Assembly (NCBI GenBank): GCA_034401135.1
Contig: JAWZSP010000004.1
Span: 4,402,001 to 4,466,000, forward strand
Reading direction: 5' to 3'
Origin: Volutella citrinella
Lineage: Eukaryota; Ascomycota; Sordariomycetes; Hypocreales; Nectriaceae
DNA length: 64,000 nt
Shown: positions 1 through 11,750 of the stretch, piece by piece
Layout of the letters: every line of letters starts with the position of its first letter
Numbering within the stretch: the first letter of the stretch is position 1
Translations under genes and position numbers: made by a program
The notes under the pieces: generated by a model
Seen by the model: the letters and a program-made list of their open reading frames with translations, nothing else
Told to the model about the DNA's origin: nothing
Databases searched by the model: none

Positions 1-858
1 CTTCTCCCAAGCCTCTGCCACGACAGTGCATCCCAAGAACGGCGTGCATCTCACCCTGGAGGATGTCAAGGCCAACATCATCGGCGATGGGGATAGTGAG
101 TAGAGGCTCCGTCAATAATAGAGTCGCCGACGACATTCTGACTAGCCATAGTCCACTTCCCTCCCACGCGAGTCGTCGCACTGGAGAACACACTCAGCGG
201 TACCATCCTGCCCCTCAAGGATGCGCAGGAAATCTCCCGGTTTGTGCGATCGTTCCCAGTGCCCGAGGGCCAGAAGCCCGTGGCCATGCATCTCGACGCT
301 GCCCGCCTGCTGGACGGCGTCGTCGGCGAGGGCGTCGACCTCAAGGACTACGCCGCGTGCTTCGACAGCCTGTCCATCTGCCTGGCTAAGGGCATCGGCG
401 CCCCCATCGGCAGCGTCATCCTCGGCAGCAAGGCCTTCATCGACCGCGCAAAGTGGTACCGCAAGATGTTTGGCGGCGGCACTCGCCAGCCCGGCATGAT
501 GGCCGCCGCCGCCCTCACGGCGCTCAACTACACTCTCCCTCGCCTAGCCGGCGTACATGACCTGACGAGGGCGACGGCCCGCCGTGTGGAGCAGCTAGGC
601 TACAAGTTTGCGCTGCCCGTCCAGACCAACATGATTCTGCTGGACCTCGAGGCCGCGGGAACCCCCCCAGCCGCGTACGTCGACTACTGCGCCGAGCAGA
701 AGATTACCGTGTTCCCCAACGGGCGCATCGTCTTCCATCACCAGACGACGAGCGAGGCAGCGGATGGTCTCGTGGTGGCCCTGACGAAACTGATGGAGGC
801 CAAGAAGCGCGGTGTGACGTTGAGCAATGCCGATGTTCGCGGCGGTTATAAGCTATAA
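1..858 (+). CDS. L-threonine aldolase (low-specificity type), 5' part missing at window edge
   Basis: This is the C-terminal two thirds of a PLP-dependent threonine aldolase of the beta-eliminating lyase family, which splits L-threonine or allo-threonine into glycine and acetaldehyde. Two exons are visible: 1-95 (open at the left edge) and 151-858, joined across a 55-bp intron that starts GTGAGT and ends CATAG; the junction restores the family stretch GDGDIHFPPTRVVALENT. Family marks seen are the LENTLSGTILPL block, the HLDAARL motif (the Asp that contacts the PLP pyridine ring) and CLAKGIGAPIGS, whose lysine (codon 388-390) fits the PLP Schiff-base lysine. The end, GGYKL followed by TAA, is a normal length for the family. 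The start codon and N-terminal domain lie outside the window. Cytosolic glycine and threonine metabolism is the expected role. Confidence 0.85.
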
Positions 859-1925
859 TGCGTACCTTAACTTACACAGCCCAAGTTGGTTCGATTTGGT
901 TAGGGTTAGCTGGGCTTAGGTGTTATGGAAGGCTTGGATTCGGTTTAGAGCTCAACACGGAGCTTGATGAATAAAGTAGAGAGTTGGATGGGCAAAAAAA
1001 GCTGTTGTATTGGTGGTGATACATACTCGAGGGGACTAAGATCCATCCCCCTTGCCGAACGAAGCCTTCTCGAGTATACTATCAAAATACAAACGCCAAA
1101 CGCCAAAACGCCCCTTTTTTTTTTTCAGGTCAAGCGAACTTGACAAATGTACGCTGCCGCCAGCGGCCACACCAAAACCACCACCAGCGCGCAGCCCTTT
1201 CCCCTACCAACATTGAGGGAGACCTCCTGCCACTCCCCCACGACCCCCGGGTCGAGTGGCTCGCGCCCGGCGTCCCTCTCGACGTCGTACCTGGACACCC
1301 CTTCCCCCGGGGGCAGCTTCTATAAACGTGGTTAGTCTGCAAGGAAATAATGTCAGTGTGCGGATGGGCTGCCGGGTCTTACAGGGGGGCCAGAGATGCC
1401 CAGACCCGCGCCGGGAGGGCGCCGGTGCTTGCGAGCCACCCCCAAGTTGGCGGGGAGGGGCCGCGCATCTGGTGGCGGCGGCGGCGGCGGGTGTGGCTGC
1501 TGGCGGCCAAGGGGCCGCTTGAATGATATGTTGATAACTGAGCTGATGCGATCTAAGTCAGTATGGGATTCGGGCATCTGCGTCTTGGGTCTGGACACTT
1601 ACAAAGACATATTGTGAATGGGCTGTTGCTGCGGTTTCGATTGTGCAGATATGACGCTGTGTGTTGCACAGACTTGTCGGATTATCTTCTAGTCATTCTG
1701 AATGGGCTGAAGAGAGAAAATAAGAGAAAAGAAAAAAACACGATAGCGAGGTCGGGAGCAAGAAGAACCCATCCCGGCGACAGTCCGACTACAGAAAGAA
1801 CGACAGACAGACAACTGGTTTTGAGGAAGTCAGTAGAAAAATCGCTGGCCGCAGGGCAAGTAACAACCACCGCACGCAGCTTCCATGTGCCAAATGATCA
1901 GGACAATGGAAGTCAGTGCCACACC
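859..1925. other. Intergenic, convergent 3' regions
   Basis: This 1.07-kb stretch separates two convergent genes. It contains the AATAAA noted separately, a T run near 1114-1124 and a short GGC-rich patch near 1470-1490. Frames that stay open here have no family resemblance and no usable splice sites. I see no gene. Confidence 0.6.
970..975 (+). terminator. AATAAA, putative poly(A) signal of the threonine aldolase gene
   Basis: A perfect AATAAA lies 112 bp after the TAA of the aldolase gene, in a plausible 3' UTR position. Fungal poly(A) signals are loose, so this rests only on motif and position. Confidence 0.35.
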
Positions 1926-2603
1926 TCATCCCTGCCTCTTTCCCTTTCTCGGCCAGGGCCAGAGCCCGCCCATGGGCATTTCGTCATAGACGTAATTTGT
2001 GTTTTCATCAGGCGAGTGCATATCATACAAGTAGGCCCAATCTTTTCCAATGGCAGTAGCTGTCACCACCTTTTCTGCCGACAGATGGTGAATCCGGAAG
2101 TTCTTGACGGGATCTCTGTTCCAGGAGCAAACGCGTAATTGGCCAGACCATCTCGGGTCGACAAGAGTATAAGAGCGATCCCAAATATATCGGTCCAGCT
2201 CTGGGGAAAATATGTGCTTCGTATGATTATACCGCTCGTCGATATTCCCCTGGTTTAGGAATAGACCATCGCGCATAAGGCCTGGGAGGTCCCATGTCAC
2301 GAATTCGAGCCATGCAGTCCACTCCGTATTGAGATCCAGAGGCTGCTTGTTCTGCAGTTTATCGGTATTTGATCCAAATACGAATTGGACCCGCCAGGTG
2401 TGTCTTGGTCCTTTGGCATCATAGTTTGGGGGGTAGTCTTCTGGTCGGTACCATGGCTCGAGGACACAGTAGTATGGAGCGATTAGAATAAGATCTGCTG
2501 ACGCGGGGAGTTCCATATCGCCCCAACGTGATTTCATCCACACCGTTTTCCAGAAGTGGGAAATGCGAGCACACAAACCCAGTGGGCTTTTGGTTGAAGA
2601 CAT
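1926..2603 (-). CDS. Hypothetical protein, 225 aa, unrecognised
   Basis: This is a single-exon gene read on the minus strand. The open frame runs further up to 2660, but that codon is GTG; the first ATG is at 2603, giving 225 aa starting MSSTKSPLGL. The protein is soluble-looking, rich in Trp and Tyr (motifs LEPWYRPEDYPPNYD, WTAWLEFVTWDLPGLM, WSGQLRVCSWN), with no signal peptide or membrane segment, and ends in a basic KGKRQG tail. A TATAAAAA box sits about 95 bp upstream of the ATG. I do not recognise a family; it resembles the short lineage-specific proteins common in filamentous fungi. Its neighbours give no functional hint. Confidence 0.6.
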   Translation of the reverse strand: MSSTKSPLGLCARISHFWKTVWMKSRWGDMELPASADLILIAPYYCVLEPWYRPEDYPPNYDAKGPRHTWRVQFVFGSNTDKLQNKQPLDLNTEWTAWLEFVTWDLPGLMRDGLFLNQGNIDERYNHTKHIFSPELDRYIWDRSYTLVDPRWSGQLRVCSWNRDPVKNFRIHHLSAEKVVTATAIGKDWAYLYDMHSPDENTNYVYDEMPMGGLWPWPRKGKRQG

Positions 2604-3475
2604 GCTGAGTAGTGGTAAGAAGAAAAGATTTCGTGAAAGGGATTTGGATATGGTGCGCACGGTTGGAGAGATTAGACGCTGCTGGGGGTCGACGGGCTTT
2701 TTATATCTGGCTGGTTCGTAGGCTGCTCTGTGTTTGACTTTTTAGGTCACCTAGGTTTGCAGTCTACATGTAAAGGTCTTGCATGGACATCAGGGTGCCG
2801 AATGAGGACGAGATTGTGTCAAGGCTACATATAGTTTGCTTGGCCACATCAACGCTACGAACTTAGAAGTCGCTGGACTTGGACAGGATGTGCCTATTTC
2901 TTGAGTAGCCAGCAAGGTACATTCACAATCATGCAAGTGTGGATCTTCATTCAAAGACTGAGCATCGCCTTTGCGGCAGTATCTCCAACTGCTGGGAATC
3001 GCGCGCGACATCACCTCACCTCGTGGCCATTCCACCGTATTAAACGGATTTAGTAAGACACTTCCCGCTGCAGTCTCCTCCCCCGCGACATTTTGCCCAG
3101 ATGCTCAAGCGCCCTCATGCTGGTGGGCGTTCTCCGGGCCGGAACTCTTATCGCTTCCCCGCCGAAGACCCAGTTGACCGCGCTTGGCTAGTTGGCCGCG
3201 GAGAAGGCTGGCCAATTGTCCGAGGATGAGAAACATCTCCGGGCGTACAGGCCGCAAGTTTCATAAATAAATCGTGACATACTCTACTAATCCCGTTGAA
3301 GGTCCTCAATATTTTTAGCCACCATAGGTGTTATGATGAGCAAGTTCCTATTCCTAACACTACACTTGCCTAATACTGTTCTCGCGCAATCCTGCACTTG
3401 CCTTATCTGTACCTAAACATACCTACCATAGATATCTAGTCTGCCAAAAACAACTACAAGGCCAATTGTTGTCTT
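2604..3475. other. Intergenic
   Basis: This holds the promoter of the orphan gene to its left (TATA box near 2700) and the 3' region of the saponin-hydrolase-like gene to its right. Part of it (about 3240-3470) is AT-richer than the surroundings. No coding frame is convincing. Confidence 0.55.
2698..2705 (-). promoter_or_regulatory. TATA box (TATAAAAA) of the 225-aa orphan gene
   Basis: Read on the minus strand, TATAAAAA lies 95 bp before the ATG at 2603. A start site about 30 bp downstream (near 2670) would give a 5' UTR of about 65 bp. It also argues that the GTG at 2660 is not the start. Confidence 0.5.
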
Positions 3476-5522
3476 CTAAGCCCCATTCAGAGGCTGCAAG
3501 TACTCCTTCCCATTGACGACCGTCGTCAGCGTCCCCTCGGCGTTGAAGATATTGGTCATGATGTCAATGGTCAAGTGAAAGCCATCCGGACTTGTCCTCT
3601 TGGACGCCGCCAGACCTGGGCCGGTTTGCACCAGATCGGAGAACCACGCGACATGGACCAGCGTCACTCTTTCGGTAACTGCCGTGATGTTCTCAAAGCC
3701 ATTGAGAAAAACGATCCCATCGTCTGAGTAATCCTCATACGTGGCAGCCACGTTGTTGATGAAAGACGAGCCGTCAGGTTTGGTGATGGTGACAGTGGCA
3801 TGGCCCGAGTGCTTGGCCGACAGCTTGTATGTCCCAGCATCAGGCTGCGGGCGAGTCTCTGGCCGAGACCCGGGCATATATTTGACGCCCCACGGTATGT
3901 CGTCTGAGACTTCCGCAACGGGTGCGGGCCTAGCTGGTGTTCGAGCGGTGAACTTGGCCATGACTATACGAGCATCTCGTCCGTCCGGTTCCCGCGACGG
4001 AAAGCAAGGTACTGGGTTCGGGTCTCCGCACTGGGGCGAGATAGCTTGCGACTCCCAGTACACCAGCTTGGTCGAGTCGAGCGACCAGCGAGGGTCGGCC
4101 ATCCCGTTCCACTGCGGGTCATTGAGGGACCCCGAGCCCAGCTCGTCGAAGCCCTCTCCGTTCATCTTCTGGCCGTGGTACGAGCCACGATCTCCGGCAC
4201 TGTCCAGTACGTATGGGACAAAGAACCGTCGGGGCCCGTTGTTGCGAGTCGCCGACGTGACGCTGCTCGTGACTAGGTCCGTTATGGGCGGCACGTTGCG
4301 CATGCCCGACAGGAACATTTGACGGCCAGTTCCGCGGGTGTCCATGATGGCCCACCACTTGCCGTCCGGGGACGCGTCGATGGGGTCGACATACTCGGGA
4401 TGGTTGGTGATGCGGCGCACCCTGCCCGTCTGCAAGCCCACGGCAAAGACGTCGAAGTTGGACGACTCTGCAGGGTATCCCACGTACGTTATCTCGTCGC
4501 CGTTGCCGCTGAATCCCCTGAGTTCCCCGACGGCGATGGCTTCGGGGTTGATGAAGATGTCGTCTCCCTTTGTCGTCACTGGCTGGACCAAGTTTGCATC
4601 GAAGAGAGTCGTGACTTTGACGACGTCGTATCGCGGCGACAGCGGCTCCCCAGTCTCCGGTTTGGCGTTGAACTCTAGTCTACCAAAGTATCCCAATTGG
4701 CCAAGCCTGCCTTCATTCCGGGTGAAGGAGCTGAAGCCCAAGTGTATGTCGTCTGGATGCAGCCGCAGCTCTCGCATGGCACCGCCATCTCCCAACCCAT
4801 CCGGAGTCGTGTTCCATCGCAGGGGATATATGCGCAGTTTTTCGCGGGTGCACAGGTCGCTTACAAGTGGCAAACCATCGCAGTCGATGATGTTGGTGCC
4901 TGCCAACACTCTCTTGCCATCGCGGAATGTCTGGGGATAGTCCAAGGCGGACGTACGGCCGAGCTGATTCTCAGACGGCAGCCCACACGTGATGCACTTC
5001 CAGGCATCCCCGTTTACAAAGGTAGAGTTGTCCGTCTTGATTATGATAATCTGCGGGCCGCTATATATGCTCTCAGGCGCCGGCGCTGCGGGAGCGCCAA
5101 CGAAGTCGACGAGTGCAACAATATGATCCCCGTCCGGGAGGAACCCACCTGATTGGAAGCTGGCCTTTCGAACCGGTATACATCCTGTGCCCCTTGGGTT
5201 GGCAGTGGCATCACAAGCTCCGGTCGTATTGGATGCAATGGCCGGCGGCAGCGGCAGTCGGACCAGCTCGATCGGCTCGGGTGCCGGAGGCGGAGGCGGA
5301 GGCGGAGCGGACACGGATGATGGGGACTGGGTCGCTGAGGATATGAGGTACAGCAGGCCAATCCCCGCAGCTATTAGAATGGCATTGCGAGTAGATAGGA
5401 TATTGCTCCGTCGGGCATCTCTGTACTTGAAGGCAGTCAATTTCCGCCATCAGCAAGTCTCCATCTGCAGTGGGACTTACAGTGACAGGGTCCTTGTGCT
5501 GGAGAGGGCTGTAGGCGTACAT
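3476..5522 (-). CDS. Saponin-hydrolase-like beta-propeller protein with N-terminal membrane anchor, 663 aa
   Basis: The long frame (3476-5440) has no ATG near its start: its first codon is TTG. Splicing a 55-bp intron (5480-5426, GTAAGT...TTCAAG) joins it to a 14-codon first exon whose ATG is at 5522, giving 663 aa that begin MYAYSPLQHKDPVTYRDARR. Residues about 29-44 form one hydrophobic helix after a basic stretch, so a type II signal anchor; a poly-Pro linker (residues 55-60) follows. The body resembles the fungal saponin hydrolase family as I remember it, with stretches ESIYSGPQIIIIK, NGDAWKCITCG and TLDYPQ-like ALDYPQTFRDGKR, plus TolB/PD40-like blade repeats (DASPDGKWW, DPRWSLDSTKLVY). 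That family removes sugars from plant triterpene saponins and is secreted; a role at the cell surface in detoxifying or using plant glycosides is inferred. The substrate is not shown by sequence. Confidence 0.6.
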
Positions 5523-6585
5523 GGCTGAAGCCCCGTACTCTGGCCCCAGTGAATGCGATGCGAGATCTCGAAATCCCAGCAGCCGCAGAAATGGTATGAA
5601 AAGGTATACAATGTTGTCGGGATACAATTCCAGATCATCCGTTGTGGGGATGGGGTGTCAAGATATACGACCCTCCCGGCGTGGCGCGCTACTGAGTATA
5701 CGCGTATGGAGACCCTATACGTCGTATCACAGCAGCAACATACGTCATGCCAAGTACCAAGAAATACAGAGAGATGTGAAGATATTTTCAGCCGTGAGTG
5801 TTGACTTGCCGTCCAAGCAACATAATTCCAAAAGAATACAATCGTCAGCCGCTACATGCACTGTGTCACCGCAATAGCAAATGACGGATGCATGGCATGG
5901 GGTGGGATGCCCGGTCATTGGGAACAATGCTCCAGTCATTTGAAGGTAACCAATTGGTCACTCTCACTCACAAATAAATGCGTCGAATGATCTTTCCCGC
6001 TAGTCAGACGGGGCTCTGATCAGATCTTCAGCGGGAGCCATGGACCCGTCCCTGCGGACCCAAGAGAGGGGGATGGACAGGCATTGCTGTTCAGCCCTAT
6101 GGGTCGCATGGGGCACCATTCATACCTTGGTAACTACTCCTTGGCTAACAAGCCGCAGTGTTTGCAATCATGCTGCAATGAAAGCGTTACTGCCTCATTG
6201 TATGACTGGCAATCGCTCCCCGCATAAGCAGCAGGGGGGAAGGAGGCGGCTGCACCTGGTCCGACGGCGCCATTTCACAAACCACTACTTCGCCATTACG
6301 CTTCAAGTTCAAAGGTTTCTTTTACGGCTCTAACATCCCTTCATATGACTCCGGCTACAGGCGAAAGTCGCTGTCGTTTACCCAGGCAGGCACCAGCCGA
6401 AGTCTCCCAATGAGCAAACAAGTCGGGAGCCTCTAATCTCCCTGACGCTCAAGATATCTCGATATTCGTTACATTCATGCCAATTTATCCAGTCCTCACA
6501 CCTTTTTTTCCTGCAGACTTATGCATTTCGTCAGAATCAGTCGCCAGGGCCCGTCTCGATGAGGCACTCCCATCGCTAAAACGCC
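5523..6585. other. Intergenic, promoter side of the saponin-hydrolase-like gene
   Basis: 1.06 kb between the 5' end of one minus-strand gene and the 3' end of the next. It has several short ORFs with no family features and no clear splice pattern. I see no gene or RNA here. Confidence 0.55.
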
Positions 6586-7776
6586 TCAGTCGACGTCATC
6601 CGGGCTCGTCTTGCCGTACCCCTCCTCGCCGTACTTGGGCCCGAAGCTCTCCCGCGCCGCCTTGAGCGCCAACTCAGCGTCGTGCGGCTCCTCATCATCA
6701 AGGTCCTCGAGGCCGGCCTTGGGGTGCAGCGACGCCTGCGCCGTCGGCTTGAGGGACCCGTCCTCGTTGACGTGGTCCTTGTGGTACAGCGTGAAGAGGA
6801 TGACGAGGTACGTCTGCCCCGTCTCCTTGTTGCGCAGAACATATCTGAGCTGATGTGAGCGTCTCATAGCGGACCTGAGACCAGAAGATTAAAAAGAAGA
6901 GTAAGAGATGTGATCCACCAAAGAAACGGGGGAGGCCGCGGCCCGCTGCAACGAGGGCGGGCCGCTGGCTTGGAGGGGGGGAGAAGCTTGAGCATTTTTT
7001 AGAGAAGGGAAGCTCAATACTCACCTGAGGGGTTGGCCGTCCCAGTATCGCATGATGGGGAGCTGGAATCCGGGCAGCTTCAGGGCCAGGTTGGAGAAGT
7101 CGAGGTACGGGTTGAAGAAGTCGAGGCCGTACGTCTTGCCGTACTCGAACACCCACGCGGCCTTGCTGTCGTCCCTGAGCGCCCACTTCATGCGCTGCTT
7201 GCTGTCGAGCGGCGCACCGACGGCCTCCCGCGCGGCCAGGCCCGCCTCGTCGCCGCCCTCCTCGAACCACAGGCCGCCCTTGGCCTCGTCGTACTCGCCG
7301 GTCCCGACGTGGATCGTGTTGAACGAGCTCAGGGCCGGGCCGTACAGGTAGGGCTTGTCGGCGTAGGCGTCGCCCTCCAGGCCCGGGTCGATCCACCACT
7401 TGACGATGCTCATGGCCGTGTTGAAGCCCGGGGGCAGGCGGTCCTTGATGGCATGGTCAAAGTCGTTTCCGAACTGCAGGTCGCTGGCCGTGATGCCAGC
7501 GCCCTCTGCGTCGCCGGTTGGCTTCTTGGGCGTGTACCGGAAGGCGATGCCGTACTGGTCCTGGTTGTAGGCGTGGGGCTCCGTGGCGAAGTATGCCGAT
7601 GTGGTCGGGCTGTCGCGCGGCAGGCCGTTGAAGTTCTGGATGCGCACGTTGAGCTCAATGTCGGCCAGCTCGCTGCTGATCTTGACCGTCTGTGGCGAGT
7701 TGACTGGGACCTCGACCTGTGTTTCGAAATCATAGTCAGGGCCGGCCGTGACCCGGAGCACGTAGTTGTCGCCCAT
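6586..7776 (-). CDS. DUF1769 / UPF0590 family protein, 346 aa
   Basis: Two exons, 7776-7025 and 6874-6586, are joined across a 150-bp intron (GTGAGT...TCTCAG), giving 346 aa from ATG 7776 (MGDNYVLRVTAGPDYDFETQ). The opening beta-strand pattern, the Asn- and Pro-rich NFNGLPRDSP block, the YGIAFRYTPKKP segment and the later YVLRNKETGQTYLVILFTLY strand match my memory of the fungal UPF0590 (DUF1769) proteins of unknown function. The last 60 residues are acidic and polar. There is no signal peptide or membrane helix; a cytosolic protein is expected. The intron is longer than most in this window and has a plausible pyrimidine-rich acceptor. The biological role of the family is not known to me. Confidence 0.75.
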
Positions 7777-8924
7777 GGCTGTGAATGAAGATGAAAGTGA
7801 AGGTGAAATTGTCAAGTGGTCGTGTGAGACTAGCAGTAGTAGTAGTGAAGGCGATGGGGCAAAAGGCGGTGCAGCAAACAACCTAAACAGTGGGACCTAG
7901 AATCCGTCCAAGCTAGCACTCGGTTGAAAACGTCCAACTCGCTGATGAAATTATGGAATATTATGGTTTACAGCACGGGGCGGGTGGCGGGTGCGTCGTG
8001 TCTCTATATTTAAGCACACAAGCACTCACGGCTGGGTCCCGGGTAGTCTGGCATGTATGTATGACGTGAGGGTTTTTCGCCTCAGCGGGCGCCATCGCCG
8101 TCACCACTACAGATTTCGCCAAAAAACCCCGTCAGCCTTCACAGACGGGAATCGATCGCGCCAACTGCCACCCCATCCTGCCGATAATGGCAGCCAGATG
8201 GCGCGCAAGTGCTGCAGAGGTGGTGCCCTCGACGCGTCCCGCGCTGCACGCCAGCGTTTGCACATGCCCGAGTCGTGCGAGTGAGCGCCTCACCGCCGCG
8301 ACGCGATCCGGTCTGCCTCTGCGCGCGGCTTCTCACCGCCCGAAACGTGTCAATGATGCAATGCGATGCGATGCGATACAACGCCAACGCCAGACTTCCC
8401 GCCGTATCTCAGTTGTTGCGGCATCCATCTGGACTGATCGCCCGGCCCCAGGAGTACCCACCCGCATGGAGCATGGAGATAGATGGCGCTGCTGGCCATG
8501 GATCTGGGAAACACCAGCAGGCCGTTATCGAGGCATTGTCATTCACGGAGATCGAATGAGAGGGAATATGCACGGGTCTGTGGATTGAATTTCCTGCGTG
8601 ACGAACCCTCTCCCAAATCCCACATCATTGCTCCAGGACTTTTACTTCGCGCTGCTGGCATCATAGGACTAAGGAAGCAAAACCATGAAACGCCAAGGAC
8701 AAGGACCAACCACTCGAGTCCTACCAGTGAAGTGACGACGCATCGCGCCAATGAAACACCGTACCAGGCCAGGATCTGCACCCTCAACCTACCACCTCAA
8801 GGATTCAACTCAGGCCCAGAAAGAAGAAACGTTCTAACAAAAAAAGGGAAACAAGTTGGGACAACTGGGTACCGGAACAAATGCGCTAATAATAATTCAT
8901 AGACCAGAAAAGTTCCGGCGGCTG
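7777..8924. other. Intergenic
   Basis: 1.15 kb between two minus-strand genes. It includes the promoter of the DUF1769 gene and a short ATGCG pentamer repeat near 8359-8376. No convincing coding frame. Confidence 0.55.
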
Positions 8925-9791
8925 TTAGGCGTGGTGAGCCCCACGGGTAGTCCCGTGTGCCTTGGTCTGGGCAATGTGCTCCAGCGCCCGACTCACTAAT
9001 TCCCTTAGTCAGCAGCCGCACCTCATGAGGGTTGGACGGGGCAATTCTGGGGGGCCAGCCGACTTACACTGGTGGTCCATCTTGTTATTGGCTCGAGACG
9101 TCAAATACCAATAGTCACCGACTCTGGTGTCTTCAGATGGGCAGCAGGAGCAAAATTCATAGCTGGTACACAGCGGCGGCAGATCCGGTGTGGATAGCCT
9201 CGTGTCCCAAGGCGTGTCGGGGCATGGATAGGCGGCGAGGTCATCCTCAGCCACCTTGAACGGATCCGCCGACGTATCAGTTTCATACGGTCCGGCATGA
9301 CACCATGAGCCGGCGAGAGAGACCCCTGAGTCCAGGTAGTAGCTGTCGTCAACAGTAGGGACCCCTCCGACCGAGTGGTTGAAGATGGGGTCATCGACGA
9401 AAGGGCCACGGGTGGTGCAGACCGATTCCTCAGACCAGTGTCCACTGCCCGATGCTATTGATGGGCACGGTTGATAGGAAAATGCTGGGACTAGGGATGA
9501 CGACGAGTGTCGAGGTCTGCCATGGCCACGTGACTTGGACTTGCGCCCACGACCCTCATCAACAGCTTCACGAGGAATGTCGACGGCACGACGCTCATAG
9601 CTGCCCGCAAAACTATCTTGCGTGAGCTTGCGAGACTTGTTCCTAGGTGGATTCCTTCTTTGAGGAGTGCTGGCTTGATAGTGGGCCCCTAGTGACTGCA
9701 TCGGACCTGGTGCGGGTGAAGGCGCCATGGTTGGCATCGACGGCGATGATGACAATGAGTTGTATGGCATGGAGGCAAAAGTATAGTCCAT
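8925..9791 (-). CDS. Hypothetical Ser/Pro-rich protein, 264 aa
   Basis: The main exon starts at ATG 9791 (MDYTFASMPYN) and ends at 9068; a frame extension to 9878 begins with TTG and is not used. A 72-bp intron (9067-8996, GTAAGT, branch site CTGACTAAG, acceptor TTAG) leads to a small last exon 8995-8925 that reads LSRALEHIAQTKAHGTTRG and stops at TAA. Without splicing the frame would run into a Cys-rich stretch with no merit. The protein is low in complexity, with Ser/Pro blocks at the N-terminus, a basic RNPPRNKSRKLTQ region and an acidic second half with paired cysteines (FCSCCPSE). No membrane helix. A nuclear or cytosolic role is possible but I do not recognise a family. Confidence 0.6.
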
Positions 9792-10968
9792 GATTGGGAT
9801 GTGAAAGGGGTGCTGCGGTGTCCCGGGCCAATATGGTGGATTGGTGAGATATACCAGCAGCGACGACGACGATGACAAGAATGGGATATGAGAGTCCTAA
9901 ATGGCCCAAGTACCTTCAGACGTCTGGGTAAGATGCAAGTCAAGTGGCTTGGATGATTGGAATAATTTTGGGGTGGGGAATTGATGAAAGATAAAAATCT
10001 GATGAAGGGGGAGAGACGGAGGTAAGAAAATAGAGGGGGAAGGCCGGGCTTTATGTTGGCAGGAGGAGGACTGACTGGCTGGCCCCCCGAGTACGACCAA
10101 TCAGCGACCCGCATTTCAACGTCTGGCCTTCCCTCACCTACCCTCGGTCAACACCCACGCATTCTATATGTATTTTGAAGATATGGGAATGCAAACCACA
10201 TAAATATGAGCTCCATAGAAAGCACTTTGACGTCAACAGCGGCTCGATAAATGGAACCACGGCTTTGGCCCGTGTTTGGGACATTCAAGCCTTCGGACAG
10301 AGGGACGGCGTGCAGACGCCCCTACTCCGAATTTGCTTGCAAACTTGCGCTGTGAGCTTCTTAGATCAGTGATGAATCTGTTTTGAGTCGAAGTAGCGGT
10401 TTTGTCCGATGCGGTGCTGATATCAAAGGCGGCCTCGACGTTGGGTCGTCACGCCCATGACGTTTGGAAGGCGTGTATACTACACCCCATATCAGCAGGC
10501 GGCAGGCAGCTTCGGAGTCAGAGTGGTTCGATTCCTTTCCCAGAAAATGCCGAGGGTGCAGGAAAGGGATGAATGGGTTGTGGCTGTTGTAGAGAGGTGC
10601 AGAGTCAACACCGCGCCTTGTCATGTCCTTCTATCAGCCTACCTGAGGTCAGGTCGAGGAGGTGTCGAGTTTAGATGCACGAGTTCCAAGTTGGGATGGG
10701 GCGGGCGGAGCTGGTCAGTGGTCGTGGCAGGGAGCAGCCACCCGCCCGCTACCACGGGCCCTGGCTTCAGGATCATACCCCACCACGCCAAGAGAGCGAT
10801 AGCTTGGATCTGATTGGCCCATTCTTCAAGGACATAACGACGCAGTGTGGCAGCGATGGTACTTGCAGATGACTAACCATGCCTCGCCCAATAAGCAGCC
10901 TGATACACATCCACTTGTGCCAAGCTGCGAGCCCGCTCAGCTTGGCGCTGAGACAAGACATCTAGGTA

Positions 10969-10982
10969 GTGTGTGTGTGTGT
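10969..10982. repeat. (GT)7 microsatellite
   Basis: Seven uninterrupted GT units in non-coding DNA, visible directly. Confidence 0.9.
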
Positions 10983-11750
10983 GGTGCTGGGGAGGCCCAT
11001 AATGCGGCCCTACAGTACAACTCCACTTGCGGGCCCAGTGTACCTGGTGAGGTAGCTTGGTAAGGTACCTTGCTGCACGGCGCAAATACGGCCCCACTTG
11101 TGGTACATTTTGCACTCCAGACCCCCGAGGCCACCCACCAGGAGGCTCCGCTGACGGGTGCAACACCCTGTCACGACTAACACGGCGAGCCGCTTGTACA
11201 GTACGGAATACGGTTGCATGGTGTGGACCCACTTCAGCCAATGCTGGTTTTCCTGACGGCAAACGCGATGACTAAGCTAAATCAACCAATCCGGTGTCGT
11301 TTCTGCCTAGGGACCTCAGCTTGTTGAGGAGCCCAAACTGGAGGATCGCAGACGCACAAAGACTCTCAGAGCAGGGTTGATCGCCCGGGACTCGCTGAGG
11401 ACCTCCTACACCAGCAGGTGGGGACATGCTCCAGATCATTGGCAGCGTGCTGACACGCCAGGACCGCATGTTCTTCTTCCCCAACTTCTACCAGCCAGCA
11501 TCACGTCACAGCTTCATGCTCGCCGACCCCAGCTCATGACTGAAGGGGTTGATAAGCCATGCCTTCAAACTTCCGTCACGGCCATCAATTTCGCATTTCG
11601 TTATGGAATGCGCAATAAAGGGTCTTGACCCTTGTTGGTACTGTAAGTCCGTCCGGAATACGGGGAGCGCCAAGGTGGCGACCGGGAGAGATCTTGATGG
11701 CTGATGCTGGTAAGGCCAGTCCTGGCCGTTGCATTCGCCTGGCCCCTGGT

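Noticed and set aside
1563..2138. 191-codon plus-strand frame overlapping the 225-aa orphan gene
   Set aside because: No motif, and its second half is the antisense of the better supported minus-strand gene with a TATA box.
7033..7788. 251-codon plus-strand frame opposite the DUF1769 gene
   Set aside because: Shadow of the minus-strand gene; Val/Leu/Arg-rich composition typical of antisense frames in GC-rich coding DNA.
10524..10540. GGTTCGATTCC resembling a tRNA B box
   Set aside because: Flanks do not form a T-stem, and no matching D-arm or acceptor stem is present upstream.
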